From positions 62,001 to 126,000 of the forward strand of contig NZ_JBNPXI010000010.1 in NCBI RefSeq assembly GCF_050433385.1: a stretch of 64,000 nt of DNA. Direction: 5' to 3'. The position numbers and the translations under genes are program-made. The DNA is from Brassicibacter mesophilus. GTDB lineage: Bacteria > Bacillota > Clostridia > Tissierellales > Proteiniboraceae. Under the pieces are notes generated by a model. That model was not told the DNA's origin, made no database searches, and saw nothing but the letters and a program-made list of their open reading frames with translations. Shown here in pieces: positions 44,216 through 53,355 of this stretch (positions are counted from its first letter, which is position 1; every line of letters begins with the position of its first letter).

Positions 44216-45626
44216 AGATATGAGTTATAATGCCATCATGGATAGAAAAAACCAGATAATGAAGCAAGCTGTAGGGATAGATTATCAAAAATTTGAATCA
44301 GATGGTATTGCTTTTGATTATGAAAGAATGATGAGAGAAACAGGGTATACATTACAGGAAATGCAGCAAATACAAAGAGAAACTGGTATAGGTAATACTC
44401 CACTATTAGAGCTTAAGAACCTAACTAAGCTTGCTAGAAAGTTAGCTCCAAAAGGAAAAGGAGCAAGGATATTTTTAAAAGATGAGGCATCAAACCCATC
44501 AGGAAGCTTTAAAGCGAGAAGAGCTGCAATAAGCGTGTATCATGCAAAAAAATTAGGATATAAAGGAGTAATAGCGGCGACAAGTGGTAACTACGGTGCA
44601 GCTGTAGCGAGTCAAGCTGCAATGAGAGGGCTTAAGTGTATTATAGTTCAAGAATGCTATGATTCTAGAACTGTTGGACAGCCCGAGATTGTTGAAAAGG
44701 CGAGAAAGTGTGAAGCATATGGTGCTGAAGTTGTACAGCTGACAGTAGGTCCTGAGCTATTCTATACATTTTTAAGACTATTAGAAGAAACAGGCTACTT
44801 TAATGCTTCATTATATACACCATTTGGAATAGCTGGAGTTGAAACATTAGGATATGAACTAGCTATGCAATTTAGAGAAAAAGAAGGAAGAGATCCAGAT
44901 GTAGTAGTTGCAACTAACGCTGGAGGAGGAAATCTTACAGGAACAGCACGTGGACTTATAAAAGCAGGGGCAATAAATACAAAAATCATAGGAGCAAGTG
45001 TTAATCTTAAAGGACTACATATGGCTAGTGATACTCAATTTAACAGGAAATCGTTTACAACTGGTCATACAGGTTTTGGAATACCTTTTGCTACTTGGCC
45101 AGATCGTTCAGATGTGCCTAGATCAGCAGGAAGACCTTTAAGATATATGGACAGATATGTAACTGTAAATCAAGGTGAAGTATTTTATATGACAGAGGCA
45201 TTAGCTCAAATAGAGGGATTAGAAAGAGGACCAGCAGGCAATACATCTTTAGCTGCTGCATTCTCTTTAGCCCAAGAGCTAGATTATGACAAAATAGTTG
45301 TTGTTCAGGAAACTGAATATACAGGAGCCGGAAAGCATATTCAGCCTCAGCTTACATTTGCAAAAGAAAATGGTGTAAATGTTGTTATTGGAAAACCTGA
45401 AGATGAGATTCCAGGAGAAAACATAGTATTACCTGAACAGCCATCATTTATTAAAGCTAGAGACTTAGATTTAGATAAATTAAGAAGATCATATATTAAG
45501 AATTGCATAGAGACCACACATGCTACTTCAGTTTCTAATGAAGATATAAAGTTCCTAGCTGAAGATACCAACTCAAGCACAGAATTTGTAAAGCATGTAC
45601 TATCTGAACTTAAAGTGGTTTATTAA
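44208..45626 (+). CDS. ortB: 2-amino-4-oxopentanoate thiolase, beta subunit
   Basis: A 472-residue fold-type II PLP enzyme. The cofactor Lys is in NPSGSFKARRA (Lys102), and ATSGNYGAAVA and TNAGGGNLTGTA bind the phosphate. It forms the thiolase with OrtA. ATG 44208 is 8 nt from GAGGATGG and overlaps the ortA stop, so translation is probably coupled; an in-frame TTG at 44190 lacks a ribosome binding site. Confidence 0.95.
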   Translation: MSKDMSYNAIMDRKNQIMKQAVGIDYQKFESDGIAFDYERMMRETGYTLQEMQQIQRETGIGNTPLLELKNLTKLARKLAPKGKGARIFLKDEASNPSGSFKARRAAISVYHAKKLGYKGVIAATSGNYGAAVASQAAMRGLKCIIVQECYDSRTVGQPEIVEKARKCEAYGAEVVQLTVGPELFYTFLRLLEETGYFNASLYTPFGIAGVETLGYELAMQFREKEGRDPDVVVATNAGGGNLTGTARGLIKAGAINTKIIGASVNLKGLHMASDTQFNRKSFTTGHTGFGIPFATWPDRSDVPRSAGRPLRYMDRYVTVNQGEVFYMTEALAQIEGLERGPAGNTSLAAAFSLAQELDYDKIVVVQETEYTGAGKHIQPQLTFAKENGVNVVIGKPEDEIPGENIVLPEQPSFIKARDLDLDKLRRSYIKNCIETTHATSVSNEDIKFLAEDTNSSTEFVKHVLSELKVVY

Positions 45627-45641
45627 TACGGAGGTGTTGAA

Positions 45642-46007
45642 ATGAAAAGAGCAGATGATTTTGAATCTAGAAGACAGCACTTAAAAGACCTTACTGAAGA
45701 ACAACTTGAAGCAAGATTTTGGGAATTAGCAGGAAAAATAGTAGATCCACTAGTAGAATTAGCCAATAAGAATACAAGTCCATCAATAGAAAGATCGGTT
45801 TTATTGAGAATGGGCTTTTCGAGCTTAGAAGCTAAGGCTATAGTAAATGGTGCAATAGATAGAGGATTACTTGGGAAAGGTGCAGGTCACTTAGTATATA
45901 GGTTAGCTAGAGATTATAAAATGGATATAAGAGAAGCTGGTTTAAGACTAGTTGAAGGTGAGATGTGGGACGAAGTAGTTAACATATTCTCTGGAGGTGA
46001 AAAATAA
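45642..46007 (+). CDS. oraS: D-ornithine 4,5-aminomutase, S subunit
   Basis: A 121-residue protein, the small subunit of the adenosylcobalamin- and PLP-dependent D-ornithine aminomutase. It contains DFESRRQHLKDLTEEQLEARFWEL and RSVLLRMGFSSLEAKAIV, typical of OraS. It stabilises the large subunit. The stop overlaps the oraE start by one base (TAATG). Confidence 0.95.
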   Translation: MKRADDFESRRQHLKDLTEEQLEARFWELAGKIVDPLVELANKNTSPSIERSVLLRMGFSSLEAKAIVNGAIDRGLLGKGAGHLVYRLARDYKMDIREAGLRLVEGEMWDEVVNIFSGGEK

Positions 46008-48223
46008 TGCAATTAAAACCAAATGAAAAACTAGATGTAAATAAAATACTTGAAAATCTTGACTCTTATAAGCCAAGACGTAGAGGATGGCATTGGAGAG
46101 ATGGAGTAGGCCAAAAAAGACAGATTGGCAAATTTGAGTACTATGATACTTCAGAGAATTTGCAGCAAAGTCAACCACTACCCGCAGCACATTATTTTGA
46201 TGATATAGATCCTCAACCAGACTGTGTAATAACAACTGAAATTGCTTCAGGTAGATTTGAAGATGATATAAGAAGGATGAGAATGGCAGCATGGCATGGT
46301 GCAGACCATATAATGGTTATCAGAACTGCAGGTCAAAGTCACTTTGATGGGTTGATTGAAGGAACACCTCAGGGGATAGGTGGGATACCTATAACAAGAA
46401 AACAAGTAAGAGCTCAAAGAAAGGCATTAGACCTTATTGAAGATGAAGTAGGAAGACCTCTTAACTATCACTCGTATGTTAGTGGGGTAGCTGGTCCAGA
46501 GATTGCAGTAATGTTTGCTGAAGAAGGTATTAACGGTGCGCATCAGGATCCGCAATATAACGTTTTATACAGAAATATAAATATGGTGAGATCATTTGTT
46601 GATGCAGCAGTAGCTAAAAAAGTTATGTCGTGGGCTGATATGGCACAAATAGACGGTGCACATAATGCAAATGCTACTGCAAGAGAAGCATGGAAGGTTA
46701 TGCCTGAGCTAATGGTACAGCACGCATTGAATTCAATCTATTCTGTTAAGATAGGAATGAAGAAAGAAAACATTTGTCTTTCTACAGTACCACCTACAGC
46801 ACCTCCAGCTCCTTGCATGAGAATAGACTTGCCTTACGCAGTTGCACTTAGAGAATTATTTAGAGAATACAAGATGAGAGCACAGCAAAATACTAAATAC
46901 ATGGGTTCATCTACTAGAGAGGCTACTGTAACGCACACGTTAAATCTGCTTATATCTAAGTTAACAAGAGCAGACATACAGTCAACTATAACACCTGATG
47001 AAGGAAGAAATGTTCCTTGGCATATTTATAATATAGAAGGAGCTAACACAGCAAAACAAGCACTTATAGGTATGGATGGACTAACAGAAATGGTTCAGAT
47101 TAAGAGAGATAAGGGAGAATTAGCGGATAAGGTTAGAGAGCTTAAGGAAAGAGCAATATTGTTTATGGAAGAAATACTTGAAGTAGGCGGATACTTTAAG
47201 GCTGTTGAAGAAGGGTTTTTTGTTGACTCTGGCTACTATCCGGAAAGAAATGGTGATGGAATAGCAAGAAAAATTGATGGTGGCATAGGCGTAGGAACTG
47301 TATATGAAAGAGAAGAAGATTATATGGCACCAGTTACTGCACATTTTGGTTATAACAACATAAATCAATATGATGCTAATGCTGTTGATAATCCTGCTAA
47401 ACTAATTGGGGGAAGTACCCTTGAAGTTCCTGAAAAAATTATATATATTGATGAACTTGATGATACAGATAATGTAAATATAAGGCTTGAAGAAACAAAA
47501 GAATTAAGAAAAACTACTAAATTAAAACCAGAAATGGAATGGCAGGGCGATGGAATAATTCAGATTACACTCTTCCTTCCAACAGAAGAAAGAGTTGCTG
47601 AATTTGCAGCTATTGAAATCGGTAAAAAGATGGGGTTAGAAGATGTTGAAGTAATTCATAAAGAAGTACTACAGAGTGCTGAAGGGACTAGAGTTGAAAT
47701 AAAAGGAAGAGTTCCATTTACCATAGACACAAAGGATCTAGTTATACCACCTAAGCCAGAAGTTATGACAGATGATGAAATACGACAAGATATTGAGAAG
47801 CATCCAATGAAAATAGTTGCAGGAACAGTTGGAGAAGACGAACACTCAGTTGGACTAAGAGAAATTATTGATATAAAACATGGTGGCATCGAAAAATATG
47901 GGATAGAATGCCATTATTTAGGAACATCTGTGCCTGTAGAAAAACTTGTAGATGCAGCTATAGAATTAAATGCAGATGCAATACTAGCTTCAACAATAAT
48001 TAGCCATGATGATATTCACTACAAGAATATGAAACGCATACATGAACTATGTATAGAAAAAGGAATAAGAGATAAGGTAATGATTGCTTGTGGAGGTACT
48101 CAGGTTTCAAATGAGCTAGCTGTTCAGCAAGGAGTAGACGTAGGATTTGGTAGAGGTTCGAAAGGGGTACATGTAGCTACTTTCCTTGTTAAGAGAAGAA
48201 AGGAAATGAGAAATGAAAATTAA
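46007..48223 (+). CDS. oraE: D-ornithine 4,5-aminomutase, E subunit
   Basis: A 738-residue subunit with the TIM barrel and C-terminal Rossmann-like B12 domain. DEHSVGLREIIDIKHGG contains His613 and Lys624, with the same 11-residue spacing as His618 and Lys629 of the A. sticklandii enzyme. There the His is the lower axial cobalamin ligand and the Lys holds PLP. It converts D-ornithine to 2,4-diaminopentanoate by radical chemistry. Both key residues are kept, so it should be active. Confidence 0.97.
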   Translation: MQLKPNEKLDVNKILENLDSYKPRRRGWHWRDGVGQKRQIGKFEYYDTSENLQQSQPLPAAHYFDDIDPQPDCVITTEIASGRFEDDIRRMRMAAWHGADHIMVIRTAGQSHFDGLIEGTPQGIGGIPITRKQVRAQRKALDLIEDEVGRPLNYHSYVSGVAGPEIAVMFAEEGINGAHQDPQYNVLYRNINMVRSFVDAAVAKKVMSWADMAQIDGAHNANATAREAWKVMPELMVQHALNSIYSVKIGMKKENICLSTVPPTAPPAPCMRIDLPYAVALRELFREYKMRAQQNTKYMGSSTREATVTHTLNLLISKLTRADIQSTITPDEGRNVPWHIYNIEGANTAKQALIGMDGLTEMVQIKRDKGELADKVRELKERAILFMEEILEVGGYFKAVEEGFFVDSGYYPERNGDGIARKIDGGIGVGTVYEREEDYMAPVTAHFGYNNINQYDANAVDNPAKLIGGSTLEVPEKIIYIDELDDTDNVNIRLEETKELRKTTKLKPEMEWQGDGIIQITLFLPTEERVAEFAAIEIGKKMGLEDVEVIHKEVLQSAEGTRVEIKGRVPFTIDTKDLVIPPKPEVMTDDEIRQDIEKHPMKIVAGTVGEDEHSVGLREIIDIKHGGIEKYGIECHYLGTSVPVEKLVDAAIELNADAILASTIISHDDIHYKNMKRIHELCIEKGIRDKVMIACGGTQVSNELAVQQGVDVGFGRGSKGVHVATFLVKRRKEMRNEN

Positions 48224-49580
48224 TGTGTTAGTTGCTGAAATTGGAAGCACTACTACTGTTATTAACGCATTTAATGGGATTAATGACTCTTGCCCTATTT
48301 TTGTAGGGCAAGGGCAAGCTCCTACAACAGTTTTAGAGGGAGATGTAAATATTGGTCTAAAAGCAGCAATAAACGATTTAGAGAAAAATCTTAATGTCAA
48401 AGATATAGATTATGATGATCTTTTGTCGACTAGTAGTGCTGCAGGAGGATTAAGGATGACAGTTCACGGACTTGTATACGATATGACTGTAAGAGCTGCT
48501 AAGGAAGCAGCGTTAGGCGCAGGTGCTAATCTCCATATGATAACATCAGGCAAGTTGAGAAGAACAGATATTAATAAAATAAAAGAAATAAAACCCAACA
48601 TTATATTAATAGCAGGCGGTGTTGATTATGGAGAGAGAGATACAGCAATTTATAATGCAGAACTAATAGCCGCTCTTAACATGGAGATTCCTGTAATATA
48701 TGCTGGAAATGTAGAGAATCAAGATGAAATTAAAGAGATATTTAGGGATACAAGGACTAAGTTATATGTTGTTGAAAATGTATATCCCAAAATAGATCAA
48801 TTGAATATTGAGCCAACTAGAAGAGTAATACAAGAAGTCTTTGAGGAACATATTATACACGCTCCAGGGATGACTAAAGTAAGAGATATGGTAAATGGTT
48901 CAATTATTCCTACACCGGGTGCTGTAATGCTTGCTGCAGAGCTCTTAAAGGAAGCCATTGGGGATCTTATGGTTATAGATGTTGGTGGAGCCACTACAGA
49001 TGTACATTCAGTTACTGAAGGCAGTGAAGAAGTCAGCAGAATGCTGGTGAGTCCCGAGCCTATAGCAAAAAGAACTGTTGAAGGTGATCTTGGGGTATAT
49101 GTTAATATGGAAAATGTAGTTGAAAGGATTGGTGCTGAAGAGCTAGCTAGGAAACTGAATATATCAATAGAGCATCTGAGTGAGCTAATGGAAAATCATA
49201 AACCAATACCTACTACACCTGTTGAGACGTCTTTTGTTGAAGAACTTTCTCTAGAAGCTGTTATTACAGCTGTAAAAAGACATGCTGGGCACTTTAGACA
49301 TTTATATGGACCTAGTGGCAAGAAAACTATAGCAGAAGGTAAAGACTTAACAAATGTAAAATACATTATTGGGACTGGTGGTGCATTAACTAGGCTTCCA
49401 AATAGAATTGAAATTATGACACAAATAGCACAGAGTAATAAAGGAAATGAATTATTGCCAACAAAAGATACCAATATTTTAGTTGACAATAATTATATTA
49501 TGGCATCTTTAGGAGTGTTATCTACAAAATATCCTGAAGCGGCACTTAAATTATTAAAGCAAAGCTTAAACATTGATTGA
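48213..49580 (+). CDS. GlmL/MutL-like reactivase (MutL family)
   Basis: A 455-residue ASKHA-fold protein (NVLVAEIGSTTTVINAF; VIDVGGATTDVHSV; GTGGALTRLPNR). Its family sits beside B12-dependent mutases such as glutamate mutase (GlmL) and ornithine aminomutase. It is thought to act as an ATP-driven chaperone that removes damaged cobalamin. The start overlaps the oraE stop by 11 nt and has AGGAAA upstream. Its role in reactivation is inferred from context and family. Confidence 0.9.
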   Translation: MKINVLVAEIGSTTTVINAFNGINDSCPIFVGQGQAPTTVLEGDVNIGLKAAINDLEKNLNVKDIDYDDLLSTSSAAGGLRMTVHGLVYDMTVRAAKEAALGAGANLHMITSGKLRRTDINKIKEIKPNIILIAGGVDYGERDTAIYNAELIAALNMEIPVIYAGNVENQDEIKEIFRDTRTKLYVVENVYPKIDQLNIEPTRRVIQEVFEEHIIHAPGMTKVRDMVNGSIIPTPGAVMLAAELLKEAIGDLMVIDVGGATTDVHSVTEGSEEVSRMLVSPEPIAKRTVEGDLGVYVNMENVVERIGAEELARKLNISIEHLSELMENHKPIPTTPVETSFVEELSLEAVITAVKRHAGHFRHLYGPSGKKTIAEGKDLTNVKYIIGTGGALTRLPNRIEIMTQIAQSNKGNELLPTKDTNILVDNNYIMASLGVLSTKYPEAALKLLKQSLNID

Positions 49581-49743
49581 TAGTCCAACAAAATTGTTGG
49601 ACTAAATTTATAGCCCATAGGGAAGTTCTAGTTTTCTTTAATGTAAGATTTCCACTAAATGGGTTTTAGAAAGACTTCCTTAAATAATATATTAATGCTT
49701 CTATAGAAGTCTTTTTATAATAAAATCTACCGGAGGTGTAATA
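49581..49743 (+). promoter_or_regulatory. structured intergenic region between the MutL-like gene and orr
   Basis: Three hairpins occur in series. TAGTCCAAC/GTTGGACTA (49581-49604) is a terminator-like stem with a weak tail. CCCAT/ATGGG (49614-49663) encloses GGAA/TTCC. AAAGACTTC/GAAGTCTTT (49670-49714) is followed by TT. Together they could attenuate orr relative to the upstream genes. No known riboswitch class is recognised. Confidence 0.55.
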
Positions 49744-50808
49744 ATGATGTATCCAAGAGTAGAGATCTCACTTGATAAAATAAAACATAATACAAAGCGT
49801 TTAGTTGAGCTATGTGGTAAGAATGAAATTGAAATTGCTGGAGTTACAAAGGTTTTCTGTGCAATTCCTGAAGTTGCTAAGATATTAGCAGATAATGGAG
49901 TCAAGATGCTAGCTGACTCAAGAATTGAGAACCTTAAGGAGATAAGTCATATAAAAGTGCCTAAGCTTCTTCTTAGACTTCCAATGATTAGTCAAGCAGA
50001 TGAAGTAGTAGAGTATGCGGATATTTCACTTAATTCAGAGCTAGAAACTATTAGAGTATTATCTGAAAAAGCTATATCTAAAGAAAAAATCCATAAGATA
50101 ATTTTAATGGTGGATTTAGGCGATTTGAGAGAAGGGATCATAGAAGAGGCTCATATATATAATATAATTGAAGAAATGTTAAAATTAAAAAATATAGAGC
50201 TTATTGGGATTGGTACTAATTTGACTTGTTATGGCGGAATAATACCAAAGCAAGATAATCTTAGTAAACTAGTAGAGTTAAAAAATAATATTGAAAACAA
50301 ATTTAATGTTATATTAACTATAGTATCTGGTGGAAACTCAAGTAGTTTATATTTGCTTGAGCAGGGTGGTATTCCAAATGGTATAAACCACCTCCGATTA
50401 GGGGAAGCTATAGTATTAGGACGCGAAACAGCTTATGGAGATAGAATAAAGGACACGTATGATAATTGCTTTAAGCTAATTGCTGAGATAATTGAAATAA
50501 AAGATAAGCCTTCTGTACCTATAGGAGAAATAGGTATGGATGCTTTTGGAAATAAACCAACTTTTGAAGACAGAGGGATTAGAAGAAGAGCTATCTGTGC
50601 TGTAGGAAAGCAGGATGTTAGTATTAATGATATAACTCCTGATGATGAAAAAATAGCAATACTAGGAGGTAGTAGTGATCATTTGATACTTGATATTACA
50701 GATTGTTTTTATAGGTATAAGATAGGAGATAAAGTTTCCTTTAAGCTTAACTACGGTGGCATATTGAGTACGACTACATCTAAATATGTGCACAAAAAGA
50801 TTTTATAA
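49744..50808 (+). CDS. orr: ornithine racemase
   Basis: A 354-residue PLP enzyme of the alanine-racemase N-terminal fold. The cofactor Lys lies in IAGVTKVFCAI. It interconverts L- and D-ornithine, giving the substrate of OraSE. The ribosome binding site CGGAGG is 7 nt from ATG 49744. Position at the end of the ornithine cluster, as in A. sticklandii, supports ornithine as the substrate. Confidence 0.94.
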   Translation: MMYPRVEISLDKIKHNTKRLVELCGKNEIEIAGVTKVFCAIPEVAKILADNGVKMLADSRIENLKEISHIKVPKLLLRLPMISQADEVVEYADISLNSELETIRVLSEKAISKEKIHKIILMVDLGDLREGIIEEAHIYNIIEEMLKLKNIELIGIGTNLTCYGGIIPKQDNLSKLVELKNNIENKFNVILTIVSGGNSSSLYLLEQGGIPNGINHLRLGEAIVLGRETAYGDRIKDTYDNCFKLIAEIIEIKDKPSVPIGEIGMDAFGNKPTFEDRGIRRRAICAVGKQDVSINDITPDDEKIAILGGSSDHLILDITDCFYRYKIGDKVSFKLNYGGILSTTTSKYVHKKIL

Positions 50809-50839
50809 ACTGTATATGACTATTTTCTCTTTTAATTCA

Positions 50840-50867
50840 TATGATATTGTAATATAATAATATCATA
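50840..50867 (+). promoter_or_regulatory. promoter with operator-like dyad for the DUF4870 gene
   Basis: TATGATATT (50840-50848) and AATATCATA (50859-50867) form a perfect 9-bp inverted repeat with TATAAT (50853-50858) between the arms. A dyad centred on the -10 is what a repressor site looks like. No -35 consensus is present. Confidence 0.55.
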
Positions 50868-50885
50868 ATTGGAGGGGGGAAATAT

Positions 50886-51215
50886 ATGTTAACTACTGAA
50901 CAAAAACTCTTATGTGCTCTAGCGCATTTAGGAACATTTGTGGGCATACCAATTTTAGCTCCATTGATTGTTTTATTGGCATCAAGTGACCATTTTGTAA
51001 AACAACAAGCAAAAGAGGCATTAGGCTTTCAGATTTTTCTAATAATAGCATTGGTAATTTCAGGAATACTGACAATTGTTTTAATAGGCATTCCATTATT
51101 GATAGTAGTTGGAGCAATTGGGGTTATATTACCGATTGTTGCGATTGTTAAGGTAGTGGATGGCACAGACTATTCATATCCTATTTCAGGTTCATTTATA
51201 AGAAATCATTTTTAA
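50886..51215 (+). CDS. DUF4870/Tic20-like membrane protein
   Basis: A 109-residue membrane protein with three to four hydrophobic segments. LCALAHLGTFVGIPILAP followed by DHFVKQQAKEALGFQ is the DUF4870 signature. Function unknown. Its ribosome binding site is GGAGGGG and it seems to be a single-gene unit. Confidence 0.88.
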   Translation: MLTTEQKLLCALAHLGTFVGIPILAPLIVLLASSDHFVKQQAKEALGFQIFLIIALVISGILTIVLIGIPLLIVVGAIGVILPIVAIVKVVDGTDYSYPISGSFIRNHF

Positions 51216-51228
51216 TTATCAAAAAAGG

Positions 51229-51276
51229 CCCTTTTTTCATATATTAGTTATAAGAACATATGAAAGGGGTTTTTTT
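51229..51276 (+). terminator. terminator overlapping the epimerase ribosome binding site
   Basis: CCCTTTTTTCATAT (51229-51242) pairs with ATATGAAAGGG (51258-51268), with three T bulged, followed by GTTTTTTT. GAAAGGGG (51262-51269) is also the ribosome binding site of the next gene, so the hairpin both ends the upstream transcript and could hide that site. Confidence 0.7.
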
Positions 51277-52230
51277 ATGATTTTAGTGACTGGAGCGGCA
51301 GGTTTTATTGGAAGTAACTTGTGCCAACTTTTGCTAAACAAAGGTTATAATGTGTTAGGTGTAGACTCGTTTTACAACAACTACCCTAAGTGGATAAAAA
51401 ACTATCACTTAAGGTATTGTTTTGGTAACCCTAATTTCATTTTTCTAGAAAACAACATACTTGAACCAAACATAGGCAAGCTCATAGAAGGCTTGAACAT
51501 TGAGTGTATAGTTCATCTGGCTGACATACCAGGGGTTACTACATGCACAGAAGTGAATTTTGATGAATATATCAGCTATAATATTACAGCAACTCAAAGA
51601 CTACTAGAAGCAATAAAGAATAAAGGAATTAGGAAGCTTATATACGCATCTTCATCAACTGTTTATGGCAACATTGAAGAAGTGCCAATGGCAGAGATAC
51701 ATAATCTTAAGCCTATTTCGCTATATGGAGTTACGAAACTGACTGGAGAAACACTATGTCATTACTACGGAAGCACATATGGAATTGATGTTGATACATT
51801 TAGATTTTTCACAGTATATGGTCCACATCAAAGACCAGATATGGCGTTTCACAGGTTTATAAAAAATATACTGATGGATGAAGAGATAAATGTATATGGG
51901 GATGGCTCTCAAAAAAGAGATTTCATTTATGTAAATGATATTTGTAACATAATATCAAAAGTTATTGATTATGATATTAAAGACGAAGTGATGAATGTTG
52001 GAGGAGGGCTATCATTAAGCGTTAACGAATCAATAACTATAATAGAAAATATTTTGAAGAAAAAGGCGAAAATTAACTATATTGGGCCAATAATTGAAGA
52101 ACAAACTGCGACACACGCATGTGTAGAAAAGCTAGAGAAAATAGTTTCATTAGATGATAAAACTGATATCTATGATGGATTGAAAGAACAAGTAAATTAT
52201 ATTAAATGTTTATATGGGTTGCTAAGCTGA
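51277..52230 (+). CDS. NAD-dependent sugar-nucleotide epimerase/dehydratase
   Basis: A 317-residue extended SDR protein. It has the NAD loop VTGAAGFIGSN, ASSSTVYG with the catalytic Ser/Thr, and YGVTK containing the Tyr-Lys pair. The C-terminal substrate motif is DGSQKRDFIYVNDI. It resembles UDP-glucose/UDP-glucuronate 4-epimerases. Exact substrate cannot be told and no polysaccharide genes are next to it. Confidence 0.88.
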   Translation: MILVTGAAGFIGSNLCQLLLNKGYNVLGVDSFYNNYPKWIKNYHLRYCFGNPNFIFLENNILEPNIGKLIEGLNIECIVHLADIPGVTTCTEVNFDEYISYNITATQRLLEAIKNKGIRKLIYASSSTVYGNIEEVPMAEIHNLKPISLYGVTKLTGETLCHYYGSTYGIDVDTFRFFTVYGPHQRPDMAFHRFIKNILMDEEINVYGDGSQKRDFIYVNDICNIISKVIDYDIKDEVMNVGGGLSLSVNESITIIENILKKKAKINYIGPIIEEQTATHACVEKLEKIVSLDDKTDIYDGLKEQVNYIKCLYGLLS

Positions 52231-52278
52231 AGAAATATTATATAATATTTTTAGATATATAAACGGGGAGATGAACGT

Positions 52279-53313
52279 ATGAAAATAGTTGACTTTAGAA
52301 GTGACACTTTGACAAAACCGACTGAAGAGATGAGAAAAGCAATGTACCAGGCTGAGGTTGGTGATGATGTTTATAGAGAAGACCCTACGGTGAAAGAACT
52401 TGAAAGATTAGCAGCATCAAAGTTAGGGAAAGAGGATGCTTTACTTGTTCCTTCTGGAACAATGGGAAATCAGCTAGCTCTAATGACACATACTCAAAGA
52501 GGTCAGGAAGTAATTTTAGAGGATTGGGCTCATATATTTAGATATGAGGCAGGAGGCTTAGCATTTCTTTCAGGGCTTCAGGCAAGAACAATTGCTGGAA
52601 CAAGGGGTATAATGAATGTAAATGATATAAAAGCTGCAATAATAAAAGATGATGATTTACACCATGCTCAAACAGGACTGATTTGTATTGAAAATACACA
52701 TAATATGGCTGGAGGAGTTGTAATTCCTTTAGATAAAATGAAAGATATATACAATACTGCAAAAGGATATAGTTTACCAGTTCATCTTGATGGAGCAAGG
52801 CTGTTTAATGCAGCTACGTATTTAAAATGCGATGCATCAGAGATTGCAAGATATACGGATAGCGTAATGTTCTGTTTATCAAAAGGACTTTGTGCTCCTG
52901 TCGGGTCCATTCTTGCAGGAAATACTGAATTTATTGATAAAGCAAGAAAATATAGAAAGATGCTTGGTGGAGGTATGAGGCAGGCAGGTATAATAGCTGC
53001 GGCTGGAATTATATCATTAAATGACATGGTAGATAGACTCGTAGAAGATCATGAAAATGCATATAAACTTGCTGAAGGTTTATCGAATATCAAAGGTATT
53101 AGCATTGATTTTGAAACAGTTCAAACGAATATTGTTATGGCAAATATAAGCGGAACAGGTTTAAAGTCAGACGAATTAGTAATGAAAATAAAAGAAAAAG
53201 GTATATTGGCATCTTCGATAACTGATAATATAATAAGGTTTGTTACTCATAAATATGTTGAAAATATAGATATTGACTACTCATTAGATGTAATAAATGA
53301 AATATTGAAATAG
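52279..53313 (+). CDS. ltaE: low-specificity L-threonine aldolase
   Basis: A 344-residue fold-type I PLP enzyme. DFRSDTLTKPT is the N-terminal signature, HLDGARLFNAA binds the cofactor and CLSKGLCAPVGS contains the Schiff-base Lys. It cleaves threonine/allo-threonine to glycine and acetaldehyde. Glycine is a major fermentation substrate in related species. A terminator starts right at the stop codon. Confidence 0.95.
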   Translation: MKIVDFRSDTLTKPTEEMRKAMYQAEVGDDVYREDPTVKELERLAASKLGKEDALLVPSGTMGNQLALMTHTQRGQEVILEDWAHIFRYEAGGLAFLSGLQARTIAGTRGIMNVNDIKAAIIKDDDLHHAQTGLICIENTHNMAGGVVIPLDKMKDIYNTAKGYSLPVHLDGARLFNAATYLKCDASEIARYTDSVMFCLSKGLCAPVGSILAGNTEFIDKARKYRKMLGGGMRQAGIIAAAGIISLNDMVDRLVEDHENAYKLAEGLSNIKGISIDFETVQTNIVMANISGTGLKSDELVMKIKEKGILASSITDNIIRFVTHKYVENIDIDYSLDVINEILK

Positions 53314-53337
53314 AGGGACTTTTGTCCCTCAATTTTT
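53313..53337 (+). terminator. terminator of ltaE
   Basis: GAGGGAC (53313-53319), TTTT, GTCCCTC (53324-53330), then AATTTTTA. Overlaps the last base of the ltaE stop codon. Confidence 0.92.
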
Positions 53338-53355
53338 ACATAAAGAGGTGAGAAT

